From Rhodopseudomonas sp. P2A-2r (GTDB lineage Bacteria; Pseudomonadota; Alphaproteobacteria; Rhizobiales; Xanthobacteraceae), in assembly GCF_026015985.1 (NCBI RefSeq), contig NZ_CP110389.1:6108001-6172000 (forward strand): DNA of 64,000 nt, given 5' to 3'. Position 1 is the stretch's first letter; each line of letters starts with the position of its first letter. A program made the position numbers and the translations under genes. Below, in pieces: positions 45,596 through 55,563 of this stretch. Under the pieces are notes generated by a model, which worked only from the letters and a program-made list of their open reading frames with translations, ran no database searches and was not told the origin of the DNA.

Positions 45596-46314
45596 CCGAC
45601 ATGCTGACCATGGCGGGTGTCCACACCCATATTGGGCGCTATCACATCCTGCACGGCGTCGACCTCGCCATCGCTGAGGGCCAGACCACCATGCTGCTCG
45701 GCCGCAACGGCGCCGGCAAGACCACCACGCTGCGCACCATCATGGGCCTTTGGCAGGCATCATCCGGACAAATCACCCTCGGCGGCCAGCGCATCGAAGG
45801 GCTGGCGACGCCGGATATCGCCCGCCTCGGTGTCGGCTACGTGCCGGAGAGCATGGCGGTGTTTTCGGATCTCACGGTGAAGGAAAACCTGATCCTCGCC
45901 GCACGCGACGGCCCGCTCGACGATGCTCGTCTGCAATGGATTTTTGGCTTCTTCCCGGCGCTGCGAAAATTCTGGCTGTCGCGCGCAGGCCTGTTGTCCG
46001 GCGGACAGAAGCAGATGCTGTCGATCGCGCGGGCCATTGTCGAGCCGCGAAAACTACTGCTGATCGACGAGCCGACCAAGGGTCTGGCGCCGGCGATTGT
46101 CGGCGCGCTGATCGAATGCTTCGCCGAGATCAAGCGCTCGGGCGCCACCATCCTGCTGGTTGAACAGAATTTTCACGTGGCGCAGATGATCGGCGACGCC
46201 GTGCTGGTGATGGACAATGGCGCGATCGTGCATCGCGGCGCGATGGCGGCGCTGGCCGCCGACACACCATTGCAGGAGCGGCTGCTCGGCCTCAGCCTGG
46301 AGGCGCATCAATGA
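45592..46314 (+). CDS. Branched-chain-amino-acid-type ABC transporter ATP-binding protein (LivF-like)
   Basis: The 240-residue second ATPase has Walker A GRNGAGKTTTL near residue 36, the signature LLSGGQKQMLSIARA, Walker B LLIDEPTKGLAP, and VEQNFHVA as the LivF-type H-loop. It pairs with the LivG-like protein. It overlaps the genes on both sides by 4 bp (ATGA), so the four-gene block is translationally coupled. Confidence 0.93.
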   Translation: MTDMLTMAGVHTHIGRYHILHGVDLAIAEGQTTMLLGRNGAGKTTTLRTIMGLWQASSGQITLGGQRIEGLATPDIARLGVGYVPESMAVFSDLTVKENLILAARDGPLDDARLQWIFGFFPALRKFWLSRAGLLSGGQKQMLSIARAIVEPRKLLLIDEPTKGLAPAIVGALIECFAEIKRSGATILLVEQNFHVAQMIGDAVLVMDNGAIVHRGAMAALAADTPLQERLLGLSLEAHQ

Positions 46315-47321
46315 CCGACCTTGCCGCAACCGACGCGCTGCCCAAGCCGAAGCGCGATTTCCTGCCGGTGCTGCTGCCGGTGATCCTGGCGATCGCCGTG
46401 ATCCCACTGATCGGCTCCGGCAGTTCGTGGGCGACGCTGACCGTCGCCAGCCTCGCCATGGGCATGATGATCTTCATCATGGCCTCCGGCCTGACGCTGG
46501 TGTTCGGGCTGATGGACGTGCTGAATTTCGGCCACGGCGCGTTCATCGCCGTCGGCGCCTATGCAGCGACGCTGGTGCTGCTGCCGCTGGCGTCCTGGGT
46601 GCAGGCGGATTCACTGCTACTCAATCTCGCGGTGCTGGCGCCGGCGGCGCTGCTGGCCATGGGTGTGTCCGGCGCCATCGGCCTGATCGTGGAGCGCGTG
46701 CTGATCCTGCCGGTCTACGGCCAGCACCTCAAGCAGATCCTGATGACCACCGGCGGGCTGATCGTCGCCGAACAGGCGCTGTATGCGCTGTGGGGGCCGC
46801 AGATCATTCCACTGCCGCTGCCGACCTCGCTGCGCGGCTCCTTCATCATCGGCGACATCGCCATCGCCAAATATCGCCTGCTGGCAATGCTGGTCGGCCT
46901 TGTGGTGTTCCTCGGCATCCAGCTCACTTTGAACCGCAGCAAGATCGGATTGCTGATCCGTGCCGGTGTCGAGAATCGCGAGATGGTCGAGGCGCTCGGC
47001 TACCGCATCCGCCGGCTGTTCCTCGGCGTCTTCATGGTCGGCTCCGGCCTCGCCGGCCTCGGCGGCATCATGTGGGCGCTGTATCGCGAACAGGTGCATG
47101 CCTCCATGGGCAATGACCTCACGGTGCTGGTGTTCATCGTGGTGATCATCGGCGGGCTCGGCTCCATCAACGGCTGCTTCATCGGCGCCATCCTGGTGGC
47201 GATGGTCGCCAATTACGGCGGCTTCCTGGTGCCGAAACTGGCGCTGGTCTCGAACATCCTGCTGATGGTCGCAATCCTGATGTGGCGACCGCGCGGACTC
47301 TACGCGGTGACAAATCGATGA
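46311..47321 (+). CDS. Branched-chain-amino-acid-type ABC transporter permease (LivH-like)
   Basis: The 336-residue permease has eight or nine hydrophobic helices and the LivH-type motif MASGLTLVFGLMDVLNFGHGAF near residues 60-80, then IRAGVENREMVEALGYRIRRLFLGVFMVGSGLAGLGG, the ATPase-coupling loop. It forms the membrane channel with LivM. The stop overlaps the LivM start by 4 bp. Confidence 0.92.
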   Translation: MTDLAATDALPKPKRDFLPVLLPVILAIAVIPLIGSGSSWATLTVASLAMGMMIFIMASGLTLVFGLMDVLNFGHGAFIAVGAYAATLVLLPLASWVQADSLLLNLAVLAPAALLAMGVSGAIGLIVERVLILPVYGQHLKQILMTTGGLIVAEQALYALWGPQIIPLPLPTSLRGSFIIGDIAIAKYRLLAMLVGLVVFLGIQLTLNRSKIGLLIRAGVENREMVEALGYRIRRLFLGVFMVGSGLAGLGGIMWALYREQVHASMGNDLTVLVFIVVIIGGLGSINGCFIGAILVAMVANYGGFLVPKLALVSNILLMVAILMWRPRGLYAVTNR

Positions 47322-48391
47322 TGATCCTTTCCGGCGATCTGCCGCGCAGCCGTATTCTCAATGTTCTGCTTCTCGCGATCATCGTCGCGCTGGCGGTGGC
47401 ACCGTTCGTGTTTCCCGGCGCCAAGGCGCTGAATGTCGCAACCAAGATCTGCATCTTCGCAGCCCTTGTGGCGTCCTACGATCTGCTGCTCGGCTACACC
47501 GGCACCGTGTCATTCGCGCATACGATGTTCTATGGCATCGGCAGCTATGCCATCGCCATTGCGTTGTATGCGATGGGACCGACATGGACCGCCGTAGCCG
47601 CCGGCCTTGCCATCGGCCTGCCGCTCGCCGCGTTGCTGGCACTCGGCATAGGGCTGTTCTCGCTGCGGGTCGAGGCGATCTTCTTCGCCATGATCACGCT
47701 GGCGGTGGCTTCCGCCTTCCTGGTGCTGGCGTCGCAATTGTCATGGCTCACCGGCGGCGAGGACGGCCGCAGCTTCCAGTTGCCGGAATTGCTGCGGCCA
47801 GGCACGGTGTTTGTGAAGAAGGACGTATTCGGCGTCGCCGTCACCGGTCGCACGCTCACCTACTACATGATCTTCGTCGCATCCGCCGCGATGATCCTGG
47901 CCTTGCTGCGCGTGGTGAACTCACCGTTCGGCCGCGTCTTGCAGGCGATCCGCGAAAACCGTTTCCGCGCCGAGGCGCTCGGCTTTCGCACGGTGTTTCA
48001 TCTGACCTACGCCAATTGCCTTGCCGCCGTCGTTGCAGCTTCTGCCGGCGCGCTGAACGCGCTATGGTTGCGCTATGCCGGGCCGGACACCTCGCTCAGC
48101 TTTGCCATCATGCTCGACATCCTGCTGATGGTCGTGATCGGCGGCATGGGCACCATGTACGGTGCCATCGTCGGCGCCGTGGTCTTCATTCTTGCCCAGA
48201 ATTATCTTCAGGCCCTGATGGGCATTGCCTCCACCGCAGCGGCCGATGCCGGACTTCCCGTTCTGCCCGGTCTGCTGCATCCGGACCGCTGGCTGCTCTG
48301 GCTCGGCCTGCTGTTCATCGCGTCGGTGTATTTCTTCCCCACCGGCATCGTGGGGCGGCTGCGCGAGATGGCCCGCAAGCCACAGAGCTGA
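47318..48391 (+). CDS. Branched-chain-amino-acid-type ABC transporter permease (LivM-like)
   Basis: The 357-residue permease has about ten hydrophobic segments and the LivM-type sequences SYDLLLGYTGTVSFAHTMFYGIGSYA, and RVLQAIRENRFRAEALGF in the coupling loop. It ends the importer operon (binding protein, two ATPases, two permeases). The ATG at 47318 overlaps the LivH stop; a second Met follows directly. The transport substrate is undetermined. Confidence 0.92.
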   Translation: MMILSGDLPRSRILNVLLLAIIVALAVAPFVFPGAKALNVATKICIFAALVASYDLLLGYTGTVSFAHTMFYGIGSYAIAIALYAMGPTWTAVAAGLAIGLPLAALLALGIGLFSLRVEAIFFAMITLAVASAFLVLASQLSWLTGGEDGRSFQLPELLRPGTVFVKKDVFGVAVTGRTLTYYMIFVASAAMILALLRVVNSPFGRVLQAIRENRFRAEALGFRTVFHLTYANCLAAVVAASAGALNALWLRYAGPDTSLSFAIMLDILLMVVIGGMGTMYGAIVGAVVFILAQNYLQALMGIASTAAADAGLPVLPGLLHPDRWLLWLGLLFIASVYFFPTGIVGRLREMARKPQS

Positions 48392-48509
48392 TTTTTTCTC
48401 TTTTGCGGTGTCTCGACGGTTGTTTTTCACCGGGAACTTCCCAGTTCCATGCAGCAGCATCTTTCTCGACCTTCCCGCTGCCGACCGAAACACCGCGAAA
48501 GAGCCTCAT

Positions 48510-49012
48510 ATGTCATTCTACGATTCCGCCGTCCCCGCCTACCTGCAGATCCTCTCCAGCCTGTCCGGACTGCTCGACAAGGCCGACGCCTATGCGCAGG
48601 CAAAGAAGATCCAGCCCGAGGTGCTGCTGGCTGCGCGGCTGTTTCCGGACATGCTGCCATTGAGCAAGCAGATCCAGATCACCTGCGATCATGCCGTGCG
48701 GGGGTCTGCACGCCTGAGCGGCGGCGAGGTGCCGTCGTTCCCGGATACCGAGACAACCTTCGGCGAACTCAAGCAGCGGCTGGCCAAGACCGCCGACTAC
48801 GTAAAAGCGTCAAGCCGTCGCTGTTCGACGGCGCGGAAGACCGCGAGATCACCTTCCCGATCGGCGGCGGCAAGACCATGACGCTGAAGGGCCAGCAATA
48901 TCTCACCAGCTTCTCGCTGCCGAACTTCTACTTCCATGCCACGACGGCCCACGGCATCCTGCGCATGTGCGGCGTCGAGATCGGCAAGCGCGACTTTCTC
49001 GGCGCCAACTGA
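48510..49012 (+). pseudogene. DUF1993 family protein, interrupted by a -1 frameshift
   Basis: MSFYDSAVPAYLQILSSLSGLLDKADAYA is the start of DUF1993, a helical-bundle family (DinB-like) of unknown function. The frame breaks after TADYVK, in the A run at 48803-48806. One extra A joins it to SVKPSLFDGAEDREITFPIGGGKTMTLKG...GKRDFLGAN, ending at 49012, about 167 residues. The remaining sequence shows no decay, so a sequencing error is likely. The DinB-like C-terminal His (FYFHATTAHGILR) is intact. Confidence 0.83.
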
Positions 49013-49209
49013 TGCGGAACCGTGGCTGGTGACAGTCGCGTGACAATTGCTTTCGGCCATCGCTGCTGTGGCCGGAAGTCATTTTGTTCTCTGTCGCGGC
49101 CTGCTTGCAGATCGATTGTCCTGCATGAAAATCCCGGCCGGCCAGCCATTGCCAACCCGCATCGCAATGCACAATTCCAGCCTATTCCCCATTTTTCCGG
49201 AACAACAAC

Positions 49210-50313
49210 ATGAGCGCTTCCAAACTCTTCGAGAGCTACAAGCTCGGCCCGATCACCCTGTCGAACCGCACCGTCATGGCGCCGCTGACGCGCAACCGCG
49301 CGATCGAAGGCTTCGTGCCCAACCCGCTTGCCGTGGAATACTACGCCCAGCGCGCCACCGCCGGCCTGCTGATCACCGAAGCAAGCCAGATCTCGCAGCA
49401 GGGCCAAGGCTATCAGGACACGCCCGGCATCTACACCAAGGAGCAGGTCGCCGGCTGGAAGAAAGTCACCGATGCAGTCCACGCCAAGGGCGGTCATATC
49501 TTCATCCAGCTCTGGCACGTCGGGCGCATCTCGCACACCAGCCTGCAGCCGAACGGCGGAGCGCCGGTCTCAGCGTCGGCAATCAAGGCCAAGGGCAAGA
49601 CCTACGTCAACAACACGTTCACCGAGACCTCCGAGCCGCGCGCCCTTGAGCTATCGGAAATCCCCGGCCTGATCGAGGACTACCGCAAGGCTGCGAAGAA
49701 CGCGATCGAGGCCGGCTTCGATGGCGTGGAGATCCACGCCGCCAACGGCTACCTGCTCGAGCAGTTCGCCCGCGACTCGACCAACAAGCGCACCGACGAA
49801 TATGGCGGCTCGATCGAGAACCGCGCCCGGCTGATTCTCGAAGTCGCCAAAGCGGTGGCCGAGGAAATCGGCGCCGAACGCACCGGCATCCGCATCTCGC
49901 CGGTCACCCCGGCCAACGATGCTGCGCTCGACAGCGAGCCGCAGAAACTGTTCGACTACGTCGTCGACGGCCTCAATGCCGAGAAGCTGGTCTACATCCA
50001 CGTCGTCGAGGGCGCCACCGGCGGTCCGCGCGACATCGCACCGTTCGACTACGCGTCCCTGCGCAAGCGCTTCAAGGGCGCCTATATCGCCAACAACGGC
50101 TATGACCTGGCTTTGGCGGAGAAGGTGCTGGCGGCCGGTGAAGCCGACCTGATCGCGTTCGGCAAGCTGTTCATCGCCAATTCCGACCTGGTCGAGCGCT
50201 TCAAGACCGGCGCGGAGCTCAACAAGCCGGACCAGGCGACGTTCTATGGCGGCAGCGCCAAGGGCTACACGGACTATCCGACGCTGGCCGAGAAGAAGCA
50301 GGCGGCGGAGTAG
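49210..50313 (+). CDS. Old yellow enzyme family FMN ene-reductase (alkene reductase)
   Basis: A 367-residue NAD(P)H:flavin oxidoreductase. It has the LGPITLSNRTVMAPLTRNRA start, LWHVGRISHTSLQPNG (substrate His pair region), the catalytic-face DGVEIHAANGYLLEQFARDSTNKRTDEYGGSIENRARL, and ANNGYDLALAEK near the phosphate-binding loop. Such enzymes (NemA, OPR type) reduce alpha,beta-unsaturated aldehydes, nitro compounds and related electrophiles. The start ATG at 49210 lies directly after an ACAACAAC stretch with no strong ribosome-binding site. It is followed by the repeat at 50349 and a terminator. Confidence 0.93.
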   Translation: MSASKLFESYKLGPITLSNRTVMAPLTRNRAIEGFVPNPLAVEYYAQRATAGLLITEASQISQQGQGYQDTPGIYTKEQVAGWKKVTDAVHAKGGHIFIQLWHVGRISHTSLQPNGGAPVSASAIKAKGKTYVNNTFTETSEPRALELSEIPGLIEDYRKAAKNAIEAGFDGVEIHAANGYLLEQFARDSTNKRTDEYGGSIENRARLILEVAKAVAEEIGAERTGIRISPVTPANDAALDSEPQKLFDYVVDGLNAEKLVYIHVVEGATGGPRDIAPFDYASLRKRFKGAYIANNGYDLALAEKVLAAGEADLIAFGKLFIANSDLVERFKTGAELNKPDQATFYGGSAKGYTDYPTLAEKKQAAE

Positions 50314-50348
50314 CCCACGTCCGGCTCTCCTAACCGCACCCAATGGCT

Positions 50349-50447
50349 GTCATCCCCGCGAAAGCGGGGATCCAGTAAACACCACGGTCCGCATTCGCAA
50401 CGCTGACAGCTGCGTTTACTGGGTCACCCGCCTTCGCGGGTGACGAC
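50349..50447. repeat. Intergenic palindromic repeat, GTCATCCCCGCGAAAGCGGGG family, copy 2
   Basis: GTCATCCCCGCGAAAGCGGGGATCCAGTAAAC and GTTTACTGGGTCACCCGCCTTCGCGGGTGACGAC face each other as inverted halves. The structure is as in the element at 35436-35552, sharing the CCAGTAAAC / GTTTACTGG motif. It lies between the ene-reductase gene and the glp operon terminator. Confidence 0.8.
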
Positions 50448-50482
50448 AAGTGAGGGTGACGGCAATTGCTGGGCGCGACATG

Positions 50483-50518
50483 AAAAGGCCGGGATCGCTC
50501 CCGGCCTTTTTGTTGTTT
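50483..50518. terminator. Bidirectional rho-independent terminator between ene-reductase and glpV
   Basis: AAAAGGCCGGGA pairs with TCCCGGCCTTTT (12 bp, perfect) around TCGC. T tracts are found on both strands (TTTTTGTTGTTT on the plus strand, CCTTTTCATG on the minus). It serves the ene-reductase gene on the plus strand and the glp operon on the minus strand. Confidence 0.85.
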
Positions 50519-50531
50519 GGTACTGCTGCGC

Positions 50532-50556
50532 TCCCTCTCCCCGACGGGGAGAGGGA
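50532..50556. repeat. Short hairpin repeat TCCCTCTCCCC family
   Basis: TCCCTCTCCCC-GAC-GGGGAGAGGGA is a perfect 11-bp stem with a 3-base loop, 11 bp past the glpV stop. This form is a common intergenic element in Bradyrhizobium relatives; a partial CCCTCACCCGGCAAGGAGAGGGG sits at 59218-59240. Confidence 0.65.
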
Positions 50557-50567
50557 AACAAGACGCC

Positions 50568-52361
50568 TCAGTTCGACGCGCGCTTCTGCGGCGGGGTGGC
50601 CGGCCATGACTTGATCAGCGTGTCGTAGTCGACCGTCTCGCCCTTCGGCTTCTCGTTGGCAAGCTTGCGCTGCGGCGCGATGTTGCCGTCCTTGGCAGAC
50701 TTCGCGTACCAGTACTCAGCCGTCTCCTTCTTGTTCAGCTTCGGTCCGCACTCGCCCTGAACCTTGGACCGCTCAAGTCGCTCGAGCACCGAGTCCTGAG
50801 CTGCCGCCAGCGAGTCCATCGCCGCCTGCGGCGTCTTCGCACCGGACGACGCATCGCCGATGTTCTGCCACCACAGCTGCGCCAGCTTCGGATAGTCCGG
50901 GATGTTGTTGCCGGTCGGCGACCACTGCACGCGGGCCGGCGAACGGTAGAATTCAATCAGACCGCCGAGCTTGGGCGCGCGCTCGGTGAACGACTTGTCC
51001 CAGATGTCGCTTTCACGGATGAAGGTGAGGCCGACATGGCTCTTCTTCAGGCTCACCGTCTTCGAGGTGATGAACTGCAGATACAGCCAGGCGGCCTTGC
51101 GGCGATCGGCCGGGGTCGACTTCAGCAGGGTTGCCGAGCCGACGTCTTGATAGCCGAGCTTCATGCCTTCCTTCCAGTACGCACCATGTGGCGACGGCGC
51201 CATCCGCCACTTCGGCGTGCCGTCCGCATTCATCACCGGCAGGCCGGGCTTGACCATGTCGGCGGTGAAGGCAGTGTACCAGAACATCTGCTGGGCGACG
51301 TTGCCCTGGGCAGGCACCGGACCGGATTCCGAGAAAGTCATGCCTTGCGCCTGCGGCGGGGCATATTTCTTCATCCAGTCGAGATATTTGACGATCGAAT
51401 AGACCGCCGCCGGACCGTTGGTGTCGCCGCCGCGCTCGATCGACGAGCCGACCGGACGGCAGCCTTCCATGCGGATGCCCCATTCGTCGACCGGCAGGCC
51501 GTTCGGCAGGCCCTTGTCGCCGTTGCCGGCCATCGACAGCCAGGCGTCGGTGAAGCGCCAGCCGAGCGAGGGATCCTTCTTGCCGTAGTCCATGTGGCCA
51601 TAGACCTTGACGCCGTTGATCTCCTTGATGTCGTTGGTGAAGAACTCGGCGATGTCCTCATAGGCCGACCAGTTCACGGGGACGCCGAGATCGTAGCCGT
51701 ACTTGGCCTTGAACTTGGCCTTGTAGTCGGGATTGGTGAACCAGTCGTACCGGAACCAGTAAAGGTTGGCGAACTGCTGGTCGGGCAGCTGATACATCCT
51801 CTTGTCGGGCGCGGTGGTGAACGACGTGCCGATGAAATCCTTGACGTCGAGCATGGGATCGGTGACGTCCTTGCCCTCGCCGGTCATGTAGTCCGACAGC
51901 GCGATGGTCTGGCCGTAGCGGAAATGCGTGCCGATCAGATCGGAGTCGTTGATCCAGCCGTCATAGACATTCTTGCCGGACTGCATCTGGGTCTGCAGCT
52001 TCTCGACCACGTCGCCTTCCTGGATCAGGTCGTGCTTGAGCTTGATGCCGGTCAGCTCGGAGAACGCCTTGGCCAGCGTCTTGGATTCATACTCATGCGT
52101 CGTCAGGGTTTCGGAGACGACATTGATCTCCATGCCCTTGAACGGCTCAGCGGCTTTCGCGAACCACTGCAGTTCCTTCAGCTGATCGGCCTTGGAGAGC
52201 GTCGAGGGCTGGAACTCGGTGTCGATCCACTTCTGCGCCGCGGCATCGTCGGCGAGGGCCGGCGCTGCCAGCGTGATCGATCCGGCGATCAGCGCGGCGG
52301 CGCTGGTCATCATCAAGCGCACCGTGGGGACACGACTGCGTTGTCTTGTCATGTGTTTCAT
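50568..52361 (-). CDS. glpV: Glycerol ABC transporter substrate-binding protein
   Basis: The 597-residue periplasmic binding protein starts MKHMTRQRSRVPTVRLMMTS, a signal peptide with cleavage near APALADD. The sequence AKWIDTEFQPSTLSKADQLKELQWFAKAAEPFKGMEINVVSE is typical of the large sugar-like binding proteins of the GlpSTPQV glycerol importer. It binds glycerol and delivers it to GlpPQ. The ATG at 52361 has GGAGGA 5 bp upstream. It is last in the operon, 65 bp after glpU, and is followed by the terminator at 50483. Assignment to glycerol rests on the operon content. Confidence 0.92.
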   Translation of the reverse strand: MKHMTRQRSRVPTVRLMMTSAAALIAGSITLAAPALADDAAAQKWIDTEFQPSTLSKADQLKELQWFAKAAEPFKGMEINVVSETLTTHEYESKTLAKAFSELTGIKLKHDLIQEGDVVEKLQTQMQSGKNVYDGWINDSDLIGTHFRYGQTIALSDYMTGEGKDVTDPMLDVKDFIGTSFTTAPDKRMYQLPDQQFANLYWFRYDWFTNPDYKAKFKAKYGYDLGVPVNWSAYEDIAEFFTNDIKEINGVKVYGHMDYGKKDPSLGWRFTDAWLSMAGNGDKGLPNGLPVDEWGIRMEGCRPVGSSIERGGDTNGPAAVYSIVKYLDWMKKYAPPQAQGMTFSESGPVPAQGNVAQQMFWYTAFTADMVKPGLPVMNADGTPKWRMAPSPHGAYWKEGMKLGYQDVGSATLLKSTPADRRKAAWLYLQFITSKTVSLKKSHVGLTFIRESDIWDKSFTERAPKLGGLIEFYRSPARVQWSPTGNNIPDYPKLAQLWWQNIGDASSGAKTPQAAMDSLAAAQDSVLERLERSKVQGECGPKLNKKETAEYWYAKSAKDGNIAPQRKLANEKPKGETVDYDTLIKSWPATPPQKRASN

Positions 52362-52426
52362 TTGCTTCCTCCGTTGCAGCATTACTGCAGGCCCGGGTTG
52401 ATCCCGCTCCTGGTCGTCTTCGTGGT

Positions 52427-52756
52427 TCAGACCGTGCGGAAAATGCCGACGGCCAGAGCCAGCGAAATCAGTGTCGCGAGCCACAGGCTCGAAATCCCAA
52501 GTCCCTCTTCCCCGATGGGAAGCGTGGCGATCGGGTCGGTCCCGACAAAGCCGATCCACAGCAGATGGACGACCGCCGCCACGATCAGCGACACGAACAG
52601 GCGATCGCCGCGGGTGGTGGGAATCCTCAGAATGCCGACGCGCTCAGCCTCGGGATAGACCGCTGCGAGCCAGGTCATCGTGCCCAGTGTCATCGCCAGC
52701 AGCGCAAAGAAGATTGCGGTCGGCGGTGTCCAAGCCATCCATGCGATGTTTTCCAT
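52427..52756 (-). CDS. glpU: DUF2160 small membrane protein of the glycerol transporter
   Basis: A 109-residue protein with three hydrophobic helices (about 10-30, 53-75 and 85-105). DUF2160 proteins occupy this place in the rhizobial glycerol operon, between glpQ and glpV. Its exact role in uptake is not known. It starts 9 bp after the glpQ stop, consistent with co-transcription. Confidence 0.88.
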   Translation of the reverse strand: MENIAWMAWTPPTAIFFALLAMTLGTMTWLAAVYPEAERVGILRIPTTRGDRLFVSLIVAAVVHLLWIGFVGTDPIATLPIGEEGLGISSLWLATLISLALAVGIFRTV

Positions 52757-52765
52757 GTTGTCCTC

Positions 52766-53571
52766 CTACACCCGGCCCAGCGCAAAGCCGCGGGCGATAT
52801 AATTGCGGACAAACCAGATCACCAGCGCACCCGGAATGATGGTGAGCACACCCGCAGCAGCGAGCAGGCCCCAGTCCATGCCGGCGGCAGAAACTGTACG
52901 AGTCATCACCGCCGCGATCGGCTTGGCATTGACCGAGGTCAGCGTACGGGCCAGCAGCAGTTCGACCCAGGAGAACATGAAGCAGAAAAAGGCGGCGACG
53001 CCGATGCCCGAGGCGATCAGCGGCACCAGGATCTTGACGAAAAACTTCGGAAATGAATAGCCGTCGAGGAACGCGGTCTCGTCGATCTCCCGCGGCACGC
53101 CGGAGACAAAACCTTCCAGGATCCATACCGCCAGCGGGACGTTGAACAGGCAATGCGCCAGCGCCACCGCCCAAGGCGTATCGAACAGGCCGATCGCAGA
53201 ATACAGATTGAAGAATGGCAACGCATAGACCGCAGCCGGAGCCATCCGGTTGGACAGCAGCCAGAAGAACAGATGCTTGTCGCCAAGGAAACGATAGCGC
53301 GAGAACGCATAGGCTGCGGGCAGTGCGAAGGAAATGGAGATGATCGTATTGATCACCACGTATTTCAACGAATTGATGTAGCCGGAATACCAGCTCTCGT
53401 CGGTAAAGATCCGGATGTAGTTTTCCAGCGTCGGCAGATGCGGCCACAGCGTCATCGTCGAGACGATCTCGCCGTTGGTCTTGAAGCTCATATTGACCAG
53501 CCAATAGATCGGCAGCAGCAGGAAGACGAGGTACAGCGACAGGATCAGGCGACGGCCGGGGATTGAATGCA

Positions 53572-53572
<1 letters not shown>
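52766..53572 (-). CDS. glpQ: Glycerol ABC transporter permease
   Basis: A 268-residue MalG-type permease with six membrane helices (first near LILSLYLVFLLLPIYWLV) and the EAA coupling loop ETAFLDGYSFPKFFVKILVPLIASG near residues 173-197. It forms the channel with glpP. It starts at 53572, where its first base overlaps the last base of the glpP stop. Confidence 0.93.
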
Positions 53573-54473
<901 letters not shown>

Positions 54474-54474
<1 letters not shown>

Positions 54475-55559
54475 CAGACGACTCCCTCGACCAGCCGGCT
54501 GTCGGCATAGATGTGAACACGCGCCGGATCGAACACCAGGCCCGCCTCGCTGCCGGAGATCGAAAAATCCGCCGGCACCCGGGCCGAGAACTTGACATCG
54601 CCGACCCGCACCCGCGCAAAGCGCACGCGGCCGAGATCGTCGATCCGCTCGATGGTCGCCGAAAGCCGCCCCGGTCCCGGAGCCGCCACATGGACGAATT
54701 CCGGACGCACGCCCACTTCGATCTTCGCGCCGGCCGGCAGGCGATCGTAACTGCGCTGCAGCGCGATCGTGTGGCCATCGATGCGGGCTTCGCGGCCCTC
54801 TACGCGGGCGGGCACGATGTTCATGCCCGGAGAGCCGATGAAATAGCCGACAAACGTATGCGCGGGCCGGTCGAACAGTTCTTCCGGCGTGCCGGCCTGC
54901 ACCACGCGACCGTCATGCATCACCACCACCGTATCTGCGAAGGTCAGCGCTTCGGTCTGGTCGTGGGTGACATAGATCATCGTGAGATCCAGCGCGCGGT
55001 GCAGCGCCTTCAGCTTCGAGCGCAGCTCCCATTTCAGCGCCGGATCGATCACCGTCAGCGGCTCGTCGAACAGCACCGCCGCAACGTCGGACCGCACCAG
55101 ACCGCGGCCGAGCGAAATCTTCTGCTTGGCATCGGCCGTCAGCCGTGTGGCTTTGCGGGTGAGAACCGGCGTAAGATCAAGCAGCTCCGCGATTTCGGCC
55201 ACGCGCTTGTCGATTTCGGGCTTCGGCACGCCGCGATTCTTCAGCGGAAACGCCAAATTCTCTCCCACCGTCATGGTGTCGTAGATGACCGGAAACTGGA
55301 ACACCTGCGCGATGTTGCGCTTCTGCGTCGACAGCGGCGTAATATCGACGCCGTCGAACAGGATCTGGCCGCGTGTCGGCGCGACGATCCCGGAGATCAG
55401 ATTGAGCAATGTGGTCTTGCCGCAGCCGGAAGGGCCGAGCAGCGCATAGGCGCCGCCCTGCCGCCAGGTCATCGAGACCGGCTTCAGCGCATAGGAATCC
55501 GGGGCGGCATCGGGGCCGCCATAGGACTGTGCGAGATCGACCAGATCGATACGGGCCAT
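54474..55559 (-). CDS. glpT: Glycerol ABC transporter ATP-binding protein 2
   Basis: A 361-residue MalK-type ATPase. Walker A is LLGPSGCGKTTLLNL near residues 38-52, Walker B is VLFDEPLTVIDPAL, the H-loop is VTHDQTEAL, and there is a C-terminal TOBE domain. The signature is KQKISLGRGLVRS, unlike the canonical LSGGQ, which is retained in glpS, so the two ATPases have diverged. It starts 4 bp after the glpS stop. Confidence 0.93.
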
Positions 55560-55563
55560 GGCG

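Noticed and set aside
26197..50447. Possible CRISPR arrays at the GC-rich palindromes
   Set aside because: Copies are single, far apart and of different families; there are no regularly spaced repeats or cas genes.
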